From: JADJPL01 sp964607915
Lineage (GTDB): Bacteria > Bacteroidota > Bacteroidia > Chitinophagales > Saprospiraceae
Assembly (NCBI GenBank): GCA_964607915.1
Contig: CAZSMU010000102.1
Location: 1 to 13,748, forward strand
Length of the DNA stretch: 13,748 bases
Direction of reading: 5' to 3'
Below, one piece after another: positions 13,368-13,748 of this stretch (position 1 is its first letter; every line of letters begins with the position of its first letter). A model generated the notes under the pieces. The model had not been told where the DNA came from. It searched no databases and saw only the letters and a program-made list of their open reading frames with translations. The translations under genes were made by a program, and so were the position numbers.

Positions 13368-13372
13368 CGAAA

Positions 13373-13594
13373 TCAATATTCGTCTTCGTTGAACAGGAAG
13401 TCGTCTTTCCGGGGGTAATCGGGCCAGATATCTTCCAGGCCTTCATACTGTTCCCCTTCGTCTTCCATCTCCTGAAGGTTTTCAATTACTTCGAGGGGCG
13501 CCCCGGAACGGAGGGCGTAATCTATGAGTTCATCGCGGCTGGCAGGCCAAGGGGCGTCCTCCAGATATTGGGCGAGTTCTAGTGTCCAGTACAT
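13373..13594 (-). CDS. DUF2795 domain-containing protein
   Basis: A 73-residue acidic protein. The ATG at 13594 is chosen because MYWTLELAQYLEDAPWPASR is the characteristic opening of the Bacteroidota form of this family; the frame extends upstream to 13681 but those residues look like noncoding sequence. Other recognisable stretches are DELIDYALRSGAPLEVIENL (21-40) and the acidic, aromatic tail IWPDYPRKDDFLFNEDEY. It is soluble, without signal peptide or membrane segment. The biochemical role of the family is unknown. It is followed by two hairpins and then cmk, so it is probably a separate transcription unit. Confidence 0.92.
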   Translation of the reverse strand: MYWTLELAQYLEDAPWPASRDELIDYALRSGAPLEVIENLQEMEDEGEQYEGLEDIWPDYPRKDDFLFNEDEY

Positions 13595-13748
13595 AGCTAA
13601 TGGTAAAATTTTGTGAACATGCTGAATAGGGCTCAAGGCAGCCTCTATAATTTTAGTGCAAGTTTCTGAAATAAAATCCAAAAATAAAACACTTCCTACG
13701 GGAAGGATGGATTATTTCTCAAACGCGCGGGAAAAATCAATTTTCGCA
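13595..13748 (-). promoter_or_regulatory. Upstream region of the DUF2795 gene
   Basis: On the minus strand TATTTTTG (13686 to 13679) matches the TAnnTTTG -7 box exactly and would place the transcript start about 80 nt before the ATG. The nearest TTTG upstream is 33 nt away, too far, so the promoter is only partly supported. A 5-bp stem CTTCC-TACG-GGAAG lies at 13692-13705. No gene is seen up to the window edge. Confidence 0.3.

Overview
The window looks like chromosomal DNA from a Bacteroidota bacterium. It encodes a protein with a type IX secretion (T9SS) C-terminal sorting domain, tandem BACON domains, a signal-peptide-bearing two-component-regulator beta-propeller sensor, and a DUF2795 protein of the form typical of that phylum. 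Several gene starts are preceded by TAnnTTTG-type -7 boxes. The moderately high GC content together with these families would suit the Saprospiria/Lewinella-like part of the phylum, but that placement is inference. No tRNA, rRNA, CRISPR array, insertion sequence or prophage gene was seen.

Left part. Positions 1-1531 (minus) hold the first 510 residues of a periplasmic beta-propeller sensor that runs off the left edge. A 494-bp divergent intergenic region separates it from a nitrogen module on the plus strand: a P-II signalling protein (2026-2364), its ammonium channel partner AmtB (2415-3659) and, after a structured 408-bp spacer, an outer-membrane beta-barrel porin resembling the BBP2/OmpL-like group (4068-5174). 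Together they could bring ammonium or small nitrogen solutes across both membranes under P-II control. The porin's membership in the module is inferred from position only.

Centre. A strong nested hairpin (5194-5252) separates the porin from the convergent giant gene 5270-10774 (minus, 1834 aa). Its product has a signal peptide, propeptide, astacin-type (M12A) zinc metallopeptidase, a beta-rich domain, ten tandem BACON domains, a mirror-image A-B-B-A set of duplicated C-terminal modules and a T9SS sorting domain. It is predicted to be a secreted or cell-surface protease.

Right part. The remaining genes are on the minus strand and are read DUF2795 protein (13594-13373), hairpin terminator, cytidylate kinase cmk (13295-12609), a small helical lipoprotein resembling the N-terminal half of DUF885 proteins (12591-11929), and a uridine-phosphorylase-like enzyme (11877-10996). 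cmk, the lipoprotein gene and the phosphorylase gene are closely spaced and may be co-transcribed; two of the three act in pyrimidine salvage.

The most unusual items are the ten-BACON astacin with its duplicated A-B-B-A tail, the free-standing DUF885-like half protein, a GNRA-capped 11-bp hairpin in the amtB-porin spacer, and repeats over the promoter regions of the sensor and P-II genes.
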